Assembly: GCF_002215215.1 (NCBI RefSeq)
Contig: NZ_CP018632.1
Coordinates: 2,414,501 to 2,478,500 of the forward strand
From: Granulosicoccus antarcticus IMCC3135
GTDB taxonomy: Bacteria; Pseudomonadota; Gammaproteobacteria; Granulosicoccales; Granulosicoccaceae
DNA length: 64,000 nt
Reading direction: 5' to 3'
Shown: positions 55,125-63,698 of the stretch, piece by piece
Position numbering within the stretch: the first letter of the stretch is position 1
How the letters are laid out: the number at the start of each line of letters is the position of its first letter
Notes under the pieces: model-generated
Database searches by the model: none
The model's input: the letters and a program-made list of their open reading frames with translations, nothing else
What the model was told of the DNA's origin: nothing
Translations under genes and position numbers: made by a program

Positions 55125-56080
55125 TCTTTCTTGCCCCGTAGTTTCTGGTAGCCCATGAAAAGTACCAGAGCTGCGATTCCGGCTAGAACGCCAACAGTGG
55201 TATTCAGCAGAGTGGTTGTCAGCTGCTCTGCGAGGCTGCCGATGCCTTTGATGTCTGTAAATACGGGTAGTCCGGAGACGCCATCTGCTGCGCTCTGGAT
55301 TTTGACAGCCAACCAGTGAAACCCGTGAGTGAGAATGCCGCCTCCAACGATGAACATGGCGGCGGTGCCAACGACTGAAAGGAATTTCATCAGCTTCGGT
55401 GCAAACCACAAAATGCCTCTGCCTACCGCCTGGCTGAAGGCGCTGGGCTTGCTGCCATCAGCAGGGGCCGTCAAGTGAAGACCCGCATCATCAAGCTTGA
55501 CGATGCCAGCGACCAGGCCGTAGACGCCGATAGTCATGATGGCGGAAATAGCAATAAGGGTTGCGACCCTCACGCCGAACGTGGCGGCACCGACGGTACC
55601 CAGAGTTATGACAATGATTTCTGCGGAGAGGACAAAGTCGGTACGAATGGCGCCCTTTATCTTGGTTTTCTCAAGTTCAACAAGATCTACTTTCTCGTCG
55701 GCCAGGGCTTCGAGTAATTGTTTTTTCTCGGCGTCGGCTTCTGCCGGGTGCAGGAACTTGTGAGAAAGCTTTTCCACACCTTCGAAGCACAGGTATAGCC
55801 CACCCAGCATCAGTAAAGGGGTGATAAGCCATGGGGCGAGGGCGCTGATGGCAAGGGCAACGGGAACCAGTATCGCCTTGTTCATGGCAGAGCCTTTGGC
55901 CACCGCCCAGACAACAGGGAGCTCACGATCAGCTTTGACACCTGTCACCTGCTGAGCATTCAATGCCAGATCATCGCCCAGGACGCCAGCCGTCTTCCTG
56001 GTGGCGATTTTCGTCATGGCAGCAACATCGTCGAGTATCGATGCAACATCGTCAAGCAGAGCAAGCAGGCTGGTTGCCAT
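55121..56080 (-). CDS. DUF808 family membrane protein (YedI-like)
   Basis: The 319 residues match the DUF808 pattern: LLALLDDVASILDDVAAMTK, TRKTAGVLGDDLALNAQQVT, LPVVWAVAKGSAMNKAILVP, LYLCFEGVEKLSHKFLHPAE and HGFHWLAVKIQS. It has five or six hydrophobic helices. Members are found widely in proteobacteria and their function is unknown. The gene overlaps the end of the CNNM gene by four bases and faces it. Confidence 0.9.
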   Translation of the reverse strand: MATSLLALLDDVASILDDVAAMTKIATRKTAGVLGDDLALNAQQVTGVKADRELPVVWAVAKGSAMNKAILVPVALAISALAPWLITPLLMLGGLYLCFEGVEKLSHKFLHPAEADAEKKQLLEALADEKVDLVELEKTKIKGAIRTDFVLSAEIIVITLGTVGAATFGVRVATLIAISAIMTIGVYGLVAGIVKLDDAGLHLTAPADGSKPSAFSQAVGRGILWFAPKLMKFLSVVGTAAMFIVGGGILTHGFHWLAVKIQSAADGVSGLPVFTDIKGIGSLAEQLTTTLLNTTVGVLAGIAALVLFMGYQKLRGKKD

Positions 56081-56127
56081 GAAATAGGTCTCAAAGGTTC
56101 AGATCATTGGAAACGGTACTGTACAAC

Positions 56128-56156
56128 CAAAAACGCCCGCCACAAGGGCAGGCGTT
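56128..56156 (-). terminator. Intrinsic terminator of the HiPIP gene
   Basis: On the minus strand AACGCCTGCC, a 5-nt loop and GGCGGGCGTT form a 10-bp stem (one G-U pair), followed by TTTTTGG. It lies 27 bp after the HiPIP stop and before the DUF808 gene, so it separates the two transcripts. Confidence 0.8.
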
Positions 56157-56182
56157 CAAGTTACATCGTGCGGATGTATTAG

Positions 56183-56485
56183 TTATGCTTTTGGTACAAA
56201 AGCACTACACCAGCCAGCGGAATGTACAGCACTTCCTGGAAACAATGGGCAAGGGCCCATTTCTGAGTCAGCAGCACCGGTATACAGTGTGCATGTGCCA
56301 CAACTCTGGTCAGCCTTCTCGCTTACAGCAACATATTGTAACGCTTGAGCCTGTGCTGACTCTGGGTCTACGGCAGGTGTGTCGTCGGCACGACTGGGCA
56401 GGCTGGCTACCAGTGCGCTAACAGGAATTACTGCCGCACTCACACCCATCAGTGAGACGAATTTACGACGTTTGATATCAGTCAT
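56183..56485 (-). CDS. High-potential iron-sulfur protein (HiPIP)
   Basis: HiPIPs carry one [4Fe-4S] cluster and ferry single electrons in the periplasm. The 100 residues have a twin-arginine signal (KRRKFVSLMG, then ALVASLP) and four cluster Cys at 62, 65, 79 and 93 (CGTC, GPCPLFPG, GWCSAF), spaced as in the family. The GWC-S-A-F end is characteristic. A terminator follows, and FNR-type and Fur-type sites lie about 110-150 bp upstream, suggesting control by oxygen and iron. Electron partners such as cytochromes are not in the window. Confidence 0.93.
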   Translation of the reverse strand: MTDIKRRKFVSLMGVSAAVIPVSALVASLPSRADDTPAVDPESAQAQALQYVAVSEKADQSCGTCTLYTGAADSEMGPCPLFPGSAVHSAGWCSAFVPKA

Positions 56486-56591
56486 CGGATTTTTACCTGT
56501 TTCCAGAGAATAGAGACGTGTACAGCTGTCGTCATAATATACGAGCAGCTTTATCTTTGGATGTGTAAACCGAGAAAGATTGCAACGTTAA

Positions 56592-56605
56592 TTGATAAAA
56601 ATCAA
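56592..56605. promoter_or_regulatory. FNR-type site (perfect TTGAT-N4-ATCAA)
   Basis: TTGATAAAAATCAA is the full Fnr/Anr consensus palindrome. Its centre is about 113 bp before the HiPIP start on the minus strand. The window's Crp/Fnr-type genes lack the Fnr Cys cluster, so the binder would be a regulator encoded elsewhere. Confidence 0.7.
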
Positions 56606-56619
56606 TCGCTTAACATGAT

Positions 56620-56634
56620 TGATAATCATTCTCG
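56620..56634. promoter_or_regulatory. Fur-box-like site
   Basis: TGATAATCATTCTCG matches the Fur 7-1-7 consensus (TGATAAT-N-ATTATCA) at 12 of 14 positions. It lies 14 bp upstream of the FNR-type site with respect to HiPIP, and just past the stop of the small gene at 56642. Confidence 0.6.
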
Positions 56635-56641
56635 TTAGCAT

Positions 56642-56821
56642 TCAGCCGGCGACGGGCGTCGTTCGTGCCGCCGCGATCAATTGATCGTATTGTCGTTGGA
56701 AGTGGGCAATGAGCTGCACATGTCGAGTCAGTACCTCGGCGCTGCAATTGGCTTTGACAGCAGGCAAGGTCTTGATGAGGTTGCGCAAATTACGCGTAAC
56801 ATTCTGCAAATTGTTTTTCAT
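56642..56821 (-). CDS. Small protein, 59 residues, function unknown
   Basis: On the minus strand an ATG at 56821 preceded by GGAGTGATCCC opens a frame of 59 codons (MKNNLQNVTRNLRNLIKTLP, then AVKANCSAEVLTRHVQLIAH). It ends with TGA at 56642. The sequence is polar, rich in Asn, Gln and Arg, helical in outlook and contains one Cys and two His. No family is recognised. It stands upstream of the HiPIP gene with the FNR and Fur-type sites in between. The good ribosome site and natural codon use support it, but the length leaves doubt. Confidence 0.5.
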   Translation of the reverse strand: MKNNLQNVTRNLRNLIKTLPAVKANCSAEVLTRHVQLIAHFQRQYDQLIAAARTTPVAG

Positions 56822-57085
56822 GGGATCACTCCGTACAGATCTGGGCAGTTTTCAGGGCCGCAGAAACAGTTTTTATTGGTCTTGGCCAAAGTTATAGATC
56901 TATTCTGTGCGAATACAACGCAAAAGAATGCTCTATTGGCGACCATTACGTTAGTGAAATGGAGTTACTTACGGAAATTTTCATTCAAAAATCCGAAAAT
57001 GAGCAATCTGCGTAGACCCCATACTGTCTGAACAAGACTTATTGCAGTATGGTTTTGGTGGCCATACTGCGTTTGTCTCGGCAGA

Positions 57086-57475
57086 TCAGTATTCATCCTC
57101 GGATCGAGGATCATCCATGACATCGTCCAGAATGAAGGCTTCCCAGTCTTCCAGTACTTCCCGAAAATGCTTGAACGCCAGTGTGTAGCTGGTGGGCTCA
57201 GCAGCAGGGCTGCTGTTGTCATCCTCGCTCTCGACAATCGGTGTCAGCGTCACGCCTTGTGGGCCGATCAGCACCTGATGAGCGTTTCCTATGAATTCAC
57301 GGGATTCATCTGAGCCATCTTCGATGGCGGTCAGATCATCCATGAGGTCGCCACAGATGTGGTCACTCCCCTGGACGTCAGTTTCCAGAAAAGTCATTAG
57401 CATCTTTTCAGCTGCAGGTCCGCGAGCTTTGGGATTGCCGTCCTTGTCAAAAAAAAACTTGTGATTACGAGCCAT
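57086..57475 (-). CDS. Acidic protein, function unknown
   Basis: The 129 residues (from the ATG at 57475) start MARNHKFFFDKDGNPKARGP and contain GNAHQVLIGPQGVTLTPIVE and a very acidic end (LDDVMDDPRSEDEY). The overall pI is low and no TM helix is present. I recognise no family; a faint resemblance to UPF0231 (YacL) in layout is not enough to name it. An alternative start 13 codons upstream (57514) lacks a ribosome site. Confidence 0.65.
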   Translation of the reverse strand: MARNHKFFFDKDGNPKARGPAAEKMLMTFLETDVQGSDHICGDLMDDLTAIEDGSDESREFIGNAHQVLIGPQGVTLTPIVESEDDNSSPAAEPTSYTLAFKHFREVLEDWEAFILDDVMDDPRSEDEY

Positions 57476-57690
57476 CTTTACCGAGGTGCTGTTCGTTAGA
57501 CATAAGGTGTGCACACGAAGAGACTATCCTACTTAATATCCAAGGAAATACCAGCGCTATTGATAGGGGTTTGAAAAATAGTAGTGTTACAGGTGGGCAG
57601 ACCGCAAGGTAATACATAGTAGGGCAGGGGGTAAAGGCTCCAACAGGTCTATACTGGGCTAACTTGCTGTTTGCTGAGTAAATCCTAATA

Positions 57691-58356
57691 GTGCGGCTTC
57701 TGGTTGTCGAGGACGATCCCGAACTGGTGTCTTATGTGCGCAGTGACCTCATGCGCGCAGGGTTTGCTGTGGATGTCTCAGACAACGGTGTCGATGCGGA
57801 GCATCTGGGTAACACCGAACCTTACGATGCGATCGTACTGGATCTGGGCTTGCCTCAGAAACCAGGTATGGAAGTGCTGCAGGCCTGGCGCCAGGCTGGC
57901 AATCGGGTACCTGTCATCGTGTTAACGGCCAGGGATGCCTGGTACGAGCGGGTTGATGGGTTCAAGGCTGGCGCCGATGACTATCTGGGCAAGCCCTTTC
58001 ATGTGGAAGAGTTGATTGCACGGATTCGCGCACTGATCTACCGTCGGCATGGCAGGAGTTCTCACAAGATCGAGACCCGCTCACTGCGACTGGACGAAGA
58101 TGTTCAGCAAGTAGAAGTGGGAGAGGTTACGCATCAGCTGACAGGCACAGAGTTTCGTCTGCTTCGTTACATGATGCTCAATAGTGGTCGGATACTCTCC
58201 AAGACTCATTTGTCCGAGCACGTCTATGATCAGGATTCCGAGCGCGACAGTAATCTGATTGAGGTGTATATCCGTCGGCTGCGCGAAAAAATCGGTAATC
58301 AGATGATTCTGACCAAGCGCGGTCAGGGTTATATATTCAACGACCCCTCCGTGTGA
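57691..58356 (+). CDS. OmpR-family response regulator (PhoP/QseB-like)
   Basis: The 221 residues have a receiver domain with acidic pocket EDDP, phospho-acceptor Asp51 (VLDLGLPQKPG) and Lys101 (LGKPFH). A winged-helix effector follows (LTGTEFRLLRYMMLNSGRIL, LIEVYIRRLREKIG). The start is GTG. Its stop overlaps the kinase start (GTGA), so the pair is translationally coupled. The kinase that follows is the likely partner. It may control envelope or metal stress genes as PhoP does, but the regulon is unknown. Confidence 0.93.
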   Translation: MRLLVVEDDPELVSYVRSDLMRAGFAVDVSDNGVDAEHLGNTEPYDAIVLDLGLPQKPGMEVLQAWRQAGNRVPVIVLTARDAWYERVDGFKAGADDYLGKPFHVEELIARIRALIYRRHGRSSHKIETRSLRLDEDVQQVEVGEVTHQLTGTEFRLLRYMMLNSGRILSKTHLSEHVYDQDSERDSNLIEVYIRRLREKIGNQMILTKRGQGYIFNDPSV

Positions 58357-59693
58357 ACTCGCTGGAGCGCAGCCTGCAGATAGGGCTGATTGGTAGCCTG
58401 TGCGTCATCCTGTTCGTTTTCTGGTGGACGGCGACTCTGAGTAGCCGCATGCTCACGGAGAGGTTTGTTTTTGGTCGACTGGCAGTCAAGGCCAGTAATA
58501 TCGAATCTATTCTTGAGTTTTCCGATGTCCCTGAGCCCTCTGTCCAACTGGGCCGGTACAAGCTTGATCCTGCGTATGGGCTTCCAGCGTCCGGACATTA
58601 TTTTGTTGTGCGCACAGACGATCGGTTGCTGATGTCTCGATCGGCCTGGGAGCAGTTTTTCGAAGTACCGGTGCTGGTTCCCGGGGAAAAGCGCCTGCTA
58701 CGGACAACAGGTGTCAGCGGAGAGGCCTTGCTGCTCTGGTATGGCGGTTTCTCTGAAGGTGGGCAGGAATTCACGATTGCTGTGGCTGAGAATGTAAGCC
58801 CGATCAAGGCCAAATTGCAGGTGTTTCAGTGGTTTAGTGCCATTGTCGCGTTCGTGCTGCTGGTGGGGATGCTGAGTGTGCAGCGATTGATCGTCAAGCA
58901 TTCGGTAGACAAACTGGAAACCATTCAACGTGACATGCAGCGCCTGGAGCATGGCCAGGCAGTCTCGTTGTCAGAAGATGTTCCCGACGAAGTCTTGCCG
59001 CTGGTACGTGAGTTCAATCGGCTGCTACGTCGTTACGATCAGCGATTACGTCAGTCTCGCAATGCTGCGGGAAATCTTGCACATTCGCTCAAGGGGCCAT
59101 TGAACTTACTGTTGCGTTGCACCGAGTCAACCCATATTGGCCGCGCTGAACAGACGCTCATTGGCCAGAATGCGGAATCCATTCGGCAATTGATTGAGAG
59201 TGAATTGAAGCGAGCCCGGCTGGCCGGGCGGGGTACCGTCGGGCAGCGCTTTGTGGTGGATGAGGAATTACCGGCTTTGATCGGGTTGCTCGAGCAGGTC
59301 TATTCCGACAAGACAGTGGATGTGCGCTACAACATCGGTCCCGGGGTTGAGCTGGTGCATGATCGGCAGGATATGCTGGAGCTGATCGGCAACCTGCTGG
59401 ATAACGCGGTCAAGTGGAGCCGCTCTGTGGTTATCATCAATCTTCGCAGTGCCGACGGCATCTTGATGGATGTCGAGGACGATGGACCAGGATGCTCCCC
59501 TGAAGAACTGGGAAGACTGACGGAGCGAGGTGTCAGAATCGACGAATCCGTTGCCGGGCACGGACTGGGCCTGTCGATTGTCAAGGATATAGTGGACTCG
59601 TACGAGGGGCGCCTGGAGCTTGCGACCTCAGCCCGGCTGGGAGGGCTGCGCGCCAGTGTCTATCTGCCCTCTCGCAGCTTGTCCAGAGATTAG
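58353..59693 (+). CDS. Sensor histidine kinase (PhoQ/QseC-like)
   Basis: The 446 residues have two TM helices (about 8-28 and 158-178) around a periplasmic sensor of about 130 residues. A HAMP-like region and a dimerisation helix with His244 (NLAHSLKGPLNLLL) follow. The ATPase domain has GNLLDNAVKWS, VEDDGPGCSPEEL and GHGLGLSIVKDIV. The GTG start overlaps the response-regulator stop. The sensor domain is of unrecognised type, so the signal is unknown. Confidence 0.92.
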   Translation: MNSLERSLQIGLIGSLCVILFVFWWTATLSSRMLTERFVFGRLAVKASNIESILEFSDVPEPSVQLGRYKLDPAYGLPASGHYFVVRTDDRLLMSRSAWEQFFEVPVLVPGEKRLLRTTGVSGEALLLWYGGFSEGGQEFTIAVAENVSPIKAKLQVFQWFSAIVAFVLLVGMLSVQRLIVKHSVDKLETIQRDMQRLEHGQAVSLSEDVPDEVLPLVREFNRLLRRYDQRLRQSRNAAGNLAHSLKGPLNLLLRCTESTHIGRAEQTLIGQNAESIRQLIESELKRARLAGRGTVGQRFVVDEELPALIGLLEQVYSDKTVDVRYNIGPGVELVHDRQDMLELIGNLLDNAVKWSRSVVIINLRSADGILMDVEDDGPGCSPEELGRLTERGVRIDESVAGHGLGLSIVKDIVDSYEGRLELATSARLGGLRASVYLPSRSLSRD

Positions 59694-59702
59694 CGTTCGG
59701 GA

Positions 59703-60020
59703 CTAACGCTTGGCAAGAGAGAGGTCGATGACCGGCTTCTTGTCATTTCGACGATAAAGTGTGGCCGTGTGGCCTATTTGCTGCACACTGATAGCTCTGA
59801 CGGATTGACACAACAGATTCAACTGGTTCAGGCGAGCCTCCTTTTCCGATTCACTCAGTTTGACCTTGACCAGCTCGTGATGACTGAGTGCGCCATCGAG
59901 TTCTTTGGTAACCGCTTCGGTCAGGCCATGCTGGCCCAGACGAACAACAGGCTTGAGAGCATGCGCCAGAGAGCGCAAGTATTTGAGGGCTGCCTTGTCC
60001 AGTTCGCGTTTTTTGTTCAT
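59703..60020 (-). CDS. yhbY: RNA-binding protein YhbY
   Basis: YhbY is a CRS1/YhbY-domain protein that binds 50S ribosomal precursor RNA. The 105 residues contain LKYLRSLAHALKPVVRLGQH and GLTEAVTKELDGALSHHELV, the family's loop and helix, and IGHTATLYRRNDKK. E. coli YhbY is 97 residues. It is divergent from rlmE, with ftsH beyond, the standard gammaproteobacterial neighbourhood. Confidence 0.95.
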   Translation of the reverse strand: MNKKRELDKAALKYLRSLAHALKPVVRLGQHGLTEAVTKELDGALSHHELVKVKLSESEKEARLNQLNLLCQSVRAISVQQIGHTATLYRRNDKKPVIDLSLAKR

Positions 60021-60117
60021 TGAGTACGTCGGGTTTTGTGGCTATTGACTAGAAACGCCCTACAATCGGAAGCTGTAGGCCGTCGTCGGAGGGTCATTCT
60101 AATAGGGTAGGAGTATT

Positions 60118-60741
60118 GTGGGTCGAGCAAACAGCAAAAGCAGCAGTCGCTGGTTGCAGGAACATGCCAGTGATCAATACGTCAAGCAGGCAGCCTTGGA
60201 TGGCTACCGCTCGCGGGCTGTCTACAAGCTCATCGAGCTGAACGAGAAGGATAAACTGATTAGGCCCGGTAGTGTGATTCTTGAGCTCGGAGCTGCACCC
60301 GGTGGCTGGACTCAGTATTTGTCACGCCAGGCGGGTGAATCGGCCCGAATCGTTGCCTCTGATATTTTACAAATGGATTCATTGCCAGATGTTACTTTCG
60401 TTTTGGGCGACTTTACCGAACAGTCGACGGCCGATGACATCAATTTGGCGATGGAAAATCGCAAGGCAGACCTTGTTTTGTCTGACATGGCTCCCAACTT
60501 GAGTGGAGTAGGTGTGTCCGATCAAGCCCGAGCAATGGGTCTGGTCGAGCTGGCATTGGTTGCCGCAACGGAATTTCTGGCACCAGATGGTGCCTTTGTG
60601 GTCAAGGTTTTCCAAGGTGAAGGCTTTGATGCCTATATTAAGGAAATACGAAAGTGCTTTCGTAACGTAAAGATTCGAAAGCCGGCTGCTTCCCGGGCGC
60701 GTAGTCGCGAAGTATATGTAGTAGCAAGGAACTTGATATGA
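60118..60741 (+). CDS. rlmE: 23S rRNA 2'-O-methyltransferase RlmE (FtsJ)
   Basis: RlmE methylates U2552 of 23S rRNA, using S-adenosylmethionine, during 50S assembly. The 207 residues match E. coli RrmJ (209). SAM motif ILELGAAPGGWTQYL is at about 57-71, SDMAPNLSG holds the catalytic Asp and FVVKVFQGEGFDAYI the catalytic Lys. The GTG start is supported by its position. It is followed by ftsH 67 bp on, as in E. coli. Confidence 0.96.
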   Translation: MGRANSKSSSRWLQEHASDQYVKQAALDGYRSRAVYKLIELNEKDKLIRPGSVILELGAAPGGWTQYLSRQAGESARIVASDILQMDSLPDVTFVLGDFTEQSTADDINLAMENRKADLVLSDMAPNLSGVGVSDQARAMGLVELALVAATEFLAPDGAFVVKVFQGEGFDAYIKEIRKCFRNVKIRKPAASRARSREVYVVARNLI

Positions 60742-60808
60742 TGATGGAAACCCCGTCATCTAGTAGTTAACGGAACAAGCGGCAATCGCCGAATTGCGAG
60801 GTAAGTCT

Positions 60809-62770
60809 TTGAGCGATCTATTGAAAAACGTGTTGCTGTGGGTTGTGATTGCGGTCATTTTGATGACTGTCTTTCAGAATCTGGGCGGCGACCGGCAGGC
60901 AACGGATACCATCGCGTATTCGGACTTTCTGCAAAGCGTCAACAGCGGCCAAGTCGACCAAGTCAAATTTGACGGCGTTGAAATTACCGGTAACCGAAAT
61001 GGTGGTCAGGCATTCACCACTTACAGCCCGGAAACTGATTACAGCTCGCTGATTGGAGAGCTTAACCGTGCGAAGGTGAATTTCGAGCGAGTGCCGCCTG
61101 AAAACCCAAGCATGCTGTTGAGTATTCTCATCAGTTGGTTCCCCTTCATCCTGTTGATTGGTATCTGGATTTTCTTCATGCGACAGATGCAAGGTGGCGG
61201 TGGCGGTCGAGGGGCTATGTCCTTTGGCAAGAGCAAGGCACGTTTGCTGAGTGAAGATCAGATCAAAGTGACGTTTGCTGATGTTGCAGGTGTCGAAGAA
61301 GCCAAGGCTGAAGTGTCGGAACTCGTTGAGTTTCTGCGCGATCCAGGCAAGTTTCAGAAACTGGGTGGCAAGATTCCACGCGGCGTTCTGATGGTGGGTT
61401 CTCCGGGTACAGGTAAAACGTTGCTGGCCAAGGCCATTGCGGGCGAGGCTAAAGTGCCTTTCTTCACCATCTCGGGTTCTGACTTCGTCGAAATGTTCGT
61501 CGGTGTGGGCGCCAGTCGTGTCCGTGACATGTTCGAACAAGCCAAGAAGCATTCCCCTTGCATCATCTTCATCGATGAAATTGATGCCGTGGGTCGGCAT
61601 CGTGGTGCCGGTCTGGGCGGTGGTCACGACGAGCGTGAGCAAACCCTCAATCAGTTGCTGGTCGAGATGGATGGATTTGAAGGTAACGAGGGCGTCATCG
61701 TCATTGCTGCAACCAACCGTCCTGACGTGCTGGATCCAGCGTTGCTGCGTCCCGGTCGTTTTGATCGTCAGGTTGTTGTTCCTTTGCCTGATGTGCGCGG
61801 ACGTGAGCAGATTTTGCGTGTCCACATGCAGAAAGTGCCGGTTGCAGATGATGTGCGTCCAGAGCTGATTGCTCGTGGTACTCCAGGGTTCTCCGGTGCC
61901 GACTTGGCAAATCTGGTTAATGAGGCGGCCTTGTTTGCGGCTCGTGCCGACCAGCGACAGGTCGACATGGGTGACTTCGAACGGGCCAAGGACAAGATCA
62001 TGATGGGCGCCGAGCGCAAGTCCATGGTCATGAACGATCAGGAAAAGAAACTGACTGCCTATCATGAAGCTGGTCACGCCATTGTCGGGCGTCTGGTGCC
62101 TGAGCACGATCCGGTCTACAAGGTCAGCATCATTCCTCGTGGACGGGCGTTGGGTATCACTATGTTCTTGCCTGAAGAAGATCGTTACAGCCATAGCAAG
62201 CGCAAGCTGCAAAGCCAGATTGCGACCTTGTACGGTGGTCGTATCGCGGAAGAAATCATTTTCGGTGCAGACATGGTAACTACCGGTGCCTCCAACGACA
62301 TTGAGAGAGCGACAGAAATCGCTCGTAACATGGTGACCCGTTGGGGCTTGTCCGACAAATTGGGACCTCTGGCTTACAGTGAAGAGGAGGGTGAAGTTTT
62401 TCTTGGTCGTGCCTCTTCAAAGCAGAGCCCCATGTCTGGTGAGACAGTCAAGTCAATCGATGAGGAGATTCGCAAGCTGGTCGATGATAACTATATCGCT
62501 GCTGAAAAAATCCTGAACGACAACCAGGACATTCTTCATGCGATGGCTGATGCATTGCTGAAGTATGAAACTATCGACCTGGGGCAGATTGACCGCCTGA
62601 TGGATCGTCGTGAGCCAGGTCCACCGGCTGATTGGGGCGGGGATGATTCCAGCGGAAAGTCAGCAGGCAAGAAGGCTTCGCCTTTGGATAAAGAGTCAGA
62701 CAAGAAGGCTAGTGATGACTCTGATGAGGATGTAAGCGATCCAGCTGATCCATCGCCAAGTCTGCATTGA
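60809..62770 (+). CDS. ftsH: ATP-dependent zinc metalloprotease FtsH
   Basis: FtsH is a membrane-bound hexameric AAA+ protease that degrades misfolded membrane proteins, sigma-32 and LpxC. It has an N-terminal TM ([14 protein letters not shown]) and a second TM after a periplasmic domain ([14 protein letters not shown]). The AAA module shows Walker [14 protein letters not shown] and Walker [13 protein letters not shown], and an SRH ends at [10 protein letters not shown]. The zinc motif HEAGH lies near residue 418. About 653 residues is family length. I prefer the TTG at 60809 because GAGG lies just before it; an earlier TTG at 60794 would add five residues. The C-terminus is Ser/Asp/Lys-rich. 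Confidence 0.98.
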   Translation: MSDLLKNVLLWVVIAVILMTVFQNLGGDRQATDTIAYSDFLQSVNSGQVDQVKFDGVEITGNRNGGQAFTTYSPETDYSSLIGELNRAKVNFERVPPENPSMLLSILISWFPFILLIGIWIFFMRQMQGGGGGRGAMSFGKSKARLLSEDQIKVTFADVAGVEEAKAEVSELVEFLRDPGKFQKLGGKIPRGVLMVGSPGTGKTLLAKAIAGEAKVPFFTISGSDFVEMFVGVGASRVRDMFEQAKKHSPCIIFIDEIDAVGRHRGAGLGGGHDEREQTLNQLLVEMDGFEGNEGVIVIAATNRPDVLDPALLRPGRFDRQVVVPLPDVRGREQILRVHMQKVPVADDVRPELIARGTPGFSGADLANLVNEAALFAARADQRQVDMGDFERAKDKIMMGAERKSMVMNDQEKKLTAYHEAGHAIVGRLVPEHDPVYKVSIIPRGRALGITMFLPEEDRYSHSKRKLQSQIATLYGGRIAEEIIFGADMVTTGASNDIERATEIARNMVTRWGLSDKLGPLAYSEEEGEVFLGRASSKQSPMSGETVKSIDEEIRKLVDDNYIAAEKILNDNQDILHAMADALLKYETIDLGQIDRLMDRREPGPPADWGGDDSSGKSAGKKASPLDKESDKKASDDSDEDVSDPADPSPSLH

Positions 62771-62790
62771 TCTGCTCGTAGTTTCCATCA

Positions 62791-62818
62791 AGGCCCGTCA
62801 CTGTTGACGGGCCTTTTT
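62791..62818 (+). terminator. Intrinsic terminator after ftsH
   Basis: AGGCCCGTCA, a CTGT loop and TGACGGGCCT form a 10-bp stem followed by TTTTTC. It begins 21 bp after the ftsH stop and ends about 20 bp before folP, so folP may be partly read through or separately promoted. Confidence 0.9.
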
Positions 62819-62838
62819 CATTTCAGGACGTCCTTTTC

Positions 62839-63669
62839 GTGCATTTTGCCCTCCAGTGTGGTCCCCGTTTGTTGAGTCTTGAGAAGCCTCGAGTCATGGG
62901 TATTCTCAATGTCACCCCCGATTCCTTTTCCGATGGTGGTCGGTTTGACACGCTGGACAAGGCACTGGCGCAGGTAGAAAGCATGCTGAGCGCTGGTGCG
63001 GATATCATTGATATCGGCGGTGAATCCACGCGTCCCGGTGCCGCGGCGGTGAGTGAGCAGCAAGAGATGGATCGCGTGTTGCCTGTGATAGAGGCTATCA
63101 GCAATCGCTTTGATACGATTGTCTCTCTGGATACCAGCAGACCCACATTGATGCGCGAAGGTGCTGCTGTGGGTGTTGGCATGATTAACGATGTCAGGGC
63201 CTTGTGTATGCCGGGTGCGTTAGCGGCTGCAGCCGCAACGGGATTACCGGTATGCCTGATGCATATGAAAGGTGAACCGCGGACCATGCAGCAGGAGCCG
63301 GTCTATGCTGATGTGCTGGTCGAAGTGGGGCAGTTTCTTGCTGAGCGTCGACAGGTTTGCATTGCAGGAGGTGTTGCAGAGTCGTCGATTGTTCTGGATC
63401 CGGGGTTCGGATTCGGCAAGACTCTGAAGCATAATCTGACCTTGTTGAAATATCTGAGCAGGCTCGGTAATGGCTCGCCATTGCTGACGGGCCTGTCCAG
63501 AAAGCGTATGTTTGCGCAGATACTGGGTAGTGATTCGGTAGATAGAGTAACGGCTTCTGTGAGTGCTGCCCTATTGTGTGTGCAGAACGGAGCATCTATC
63601 GTGCGTGTGCATGATGTGGCGCCGACTGTACAAGCGCTGGCGGTTTACCGCGCCGTGCAAGAGTGTTGA
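62839..63669 (+). CDS. folP: Dihydropteroate synthase
   Basis: FolP condenses p-aminobenzoate with a pterin pyrophosphate to make dihydropteroate in folate synthesis; it is the sulfonamide target. The 276 residues carry MGILNVTPDSFSDGG, IDIGGESTRPGA and SIDTSRPTLM-like VSLDTSRPTLMREG. They also have INDVRALC, CLMHMKGEPRTM, and DPGFGFGKTLKHNLTLLKYL, with the C-terminal RVHDVAPTV. A GTG start at 62839 follows AGGA by about ten bases. Gene order ftsH-folP-glmM matches E. coli. Confidence 0.97.
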   Translation: MHFALQCGPRLLSLEKPRVMGILNVTPDSFSDGGRFDTLDKALAQVESMLSAGADIIDIGGESTRPGAAAVSEQQEMDRVLPVIEAISNRFDTIVSLDTSRPTLMREGAAVGVGMINDVRALCMPGALAAAAATGLPVCLMHMKGEPRTMQQEPVYADVLVEVGQFLAERRQVCIAGGVAESSIVLDPGFGFGKTLKHNLTLLKYLSRLGNGSPLLTGLSRKRMFAQILGSDSVDRVTASVSAALLCVQNGASIVRVHDVAPTVQALAVYRAVQEC

Positions 63670-63698
63670 TAGTCTAGACAATTGGATTGAGTAAAATA

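Noticed and set aside
56681-57031. A 116-codon plus-strand frame
   Set aside because: Low-complexity composition, no ribosome site, and it covers the better-supported 59-codon gene on the other strand.
60818-62212. A 464-codon frame antisense to ftsH
   Set aside because: ftsH is firmly identified on the other strand and the antisense translation has no recognisable domain. It is a codon-bias shadow.
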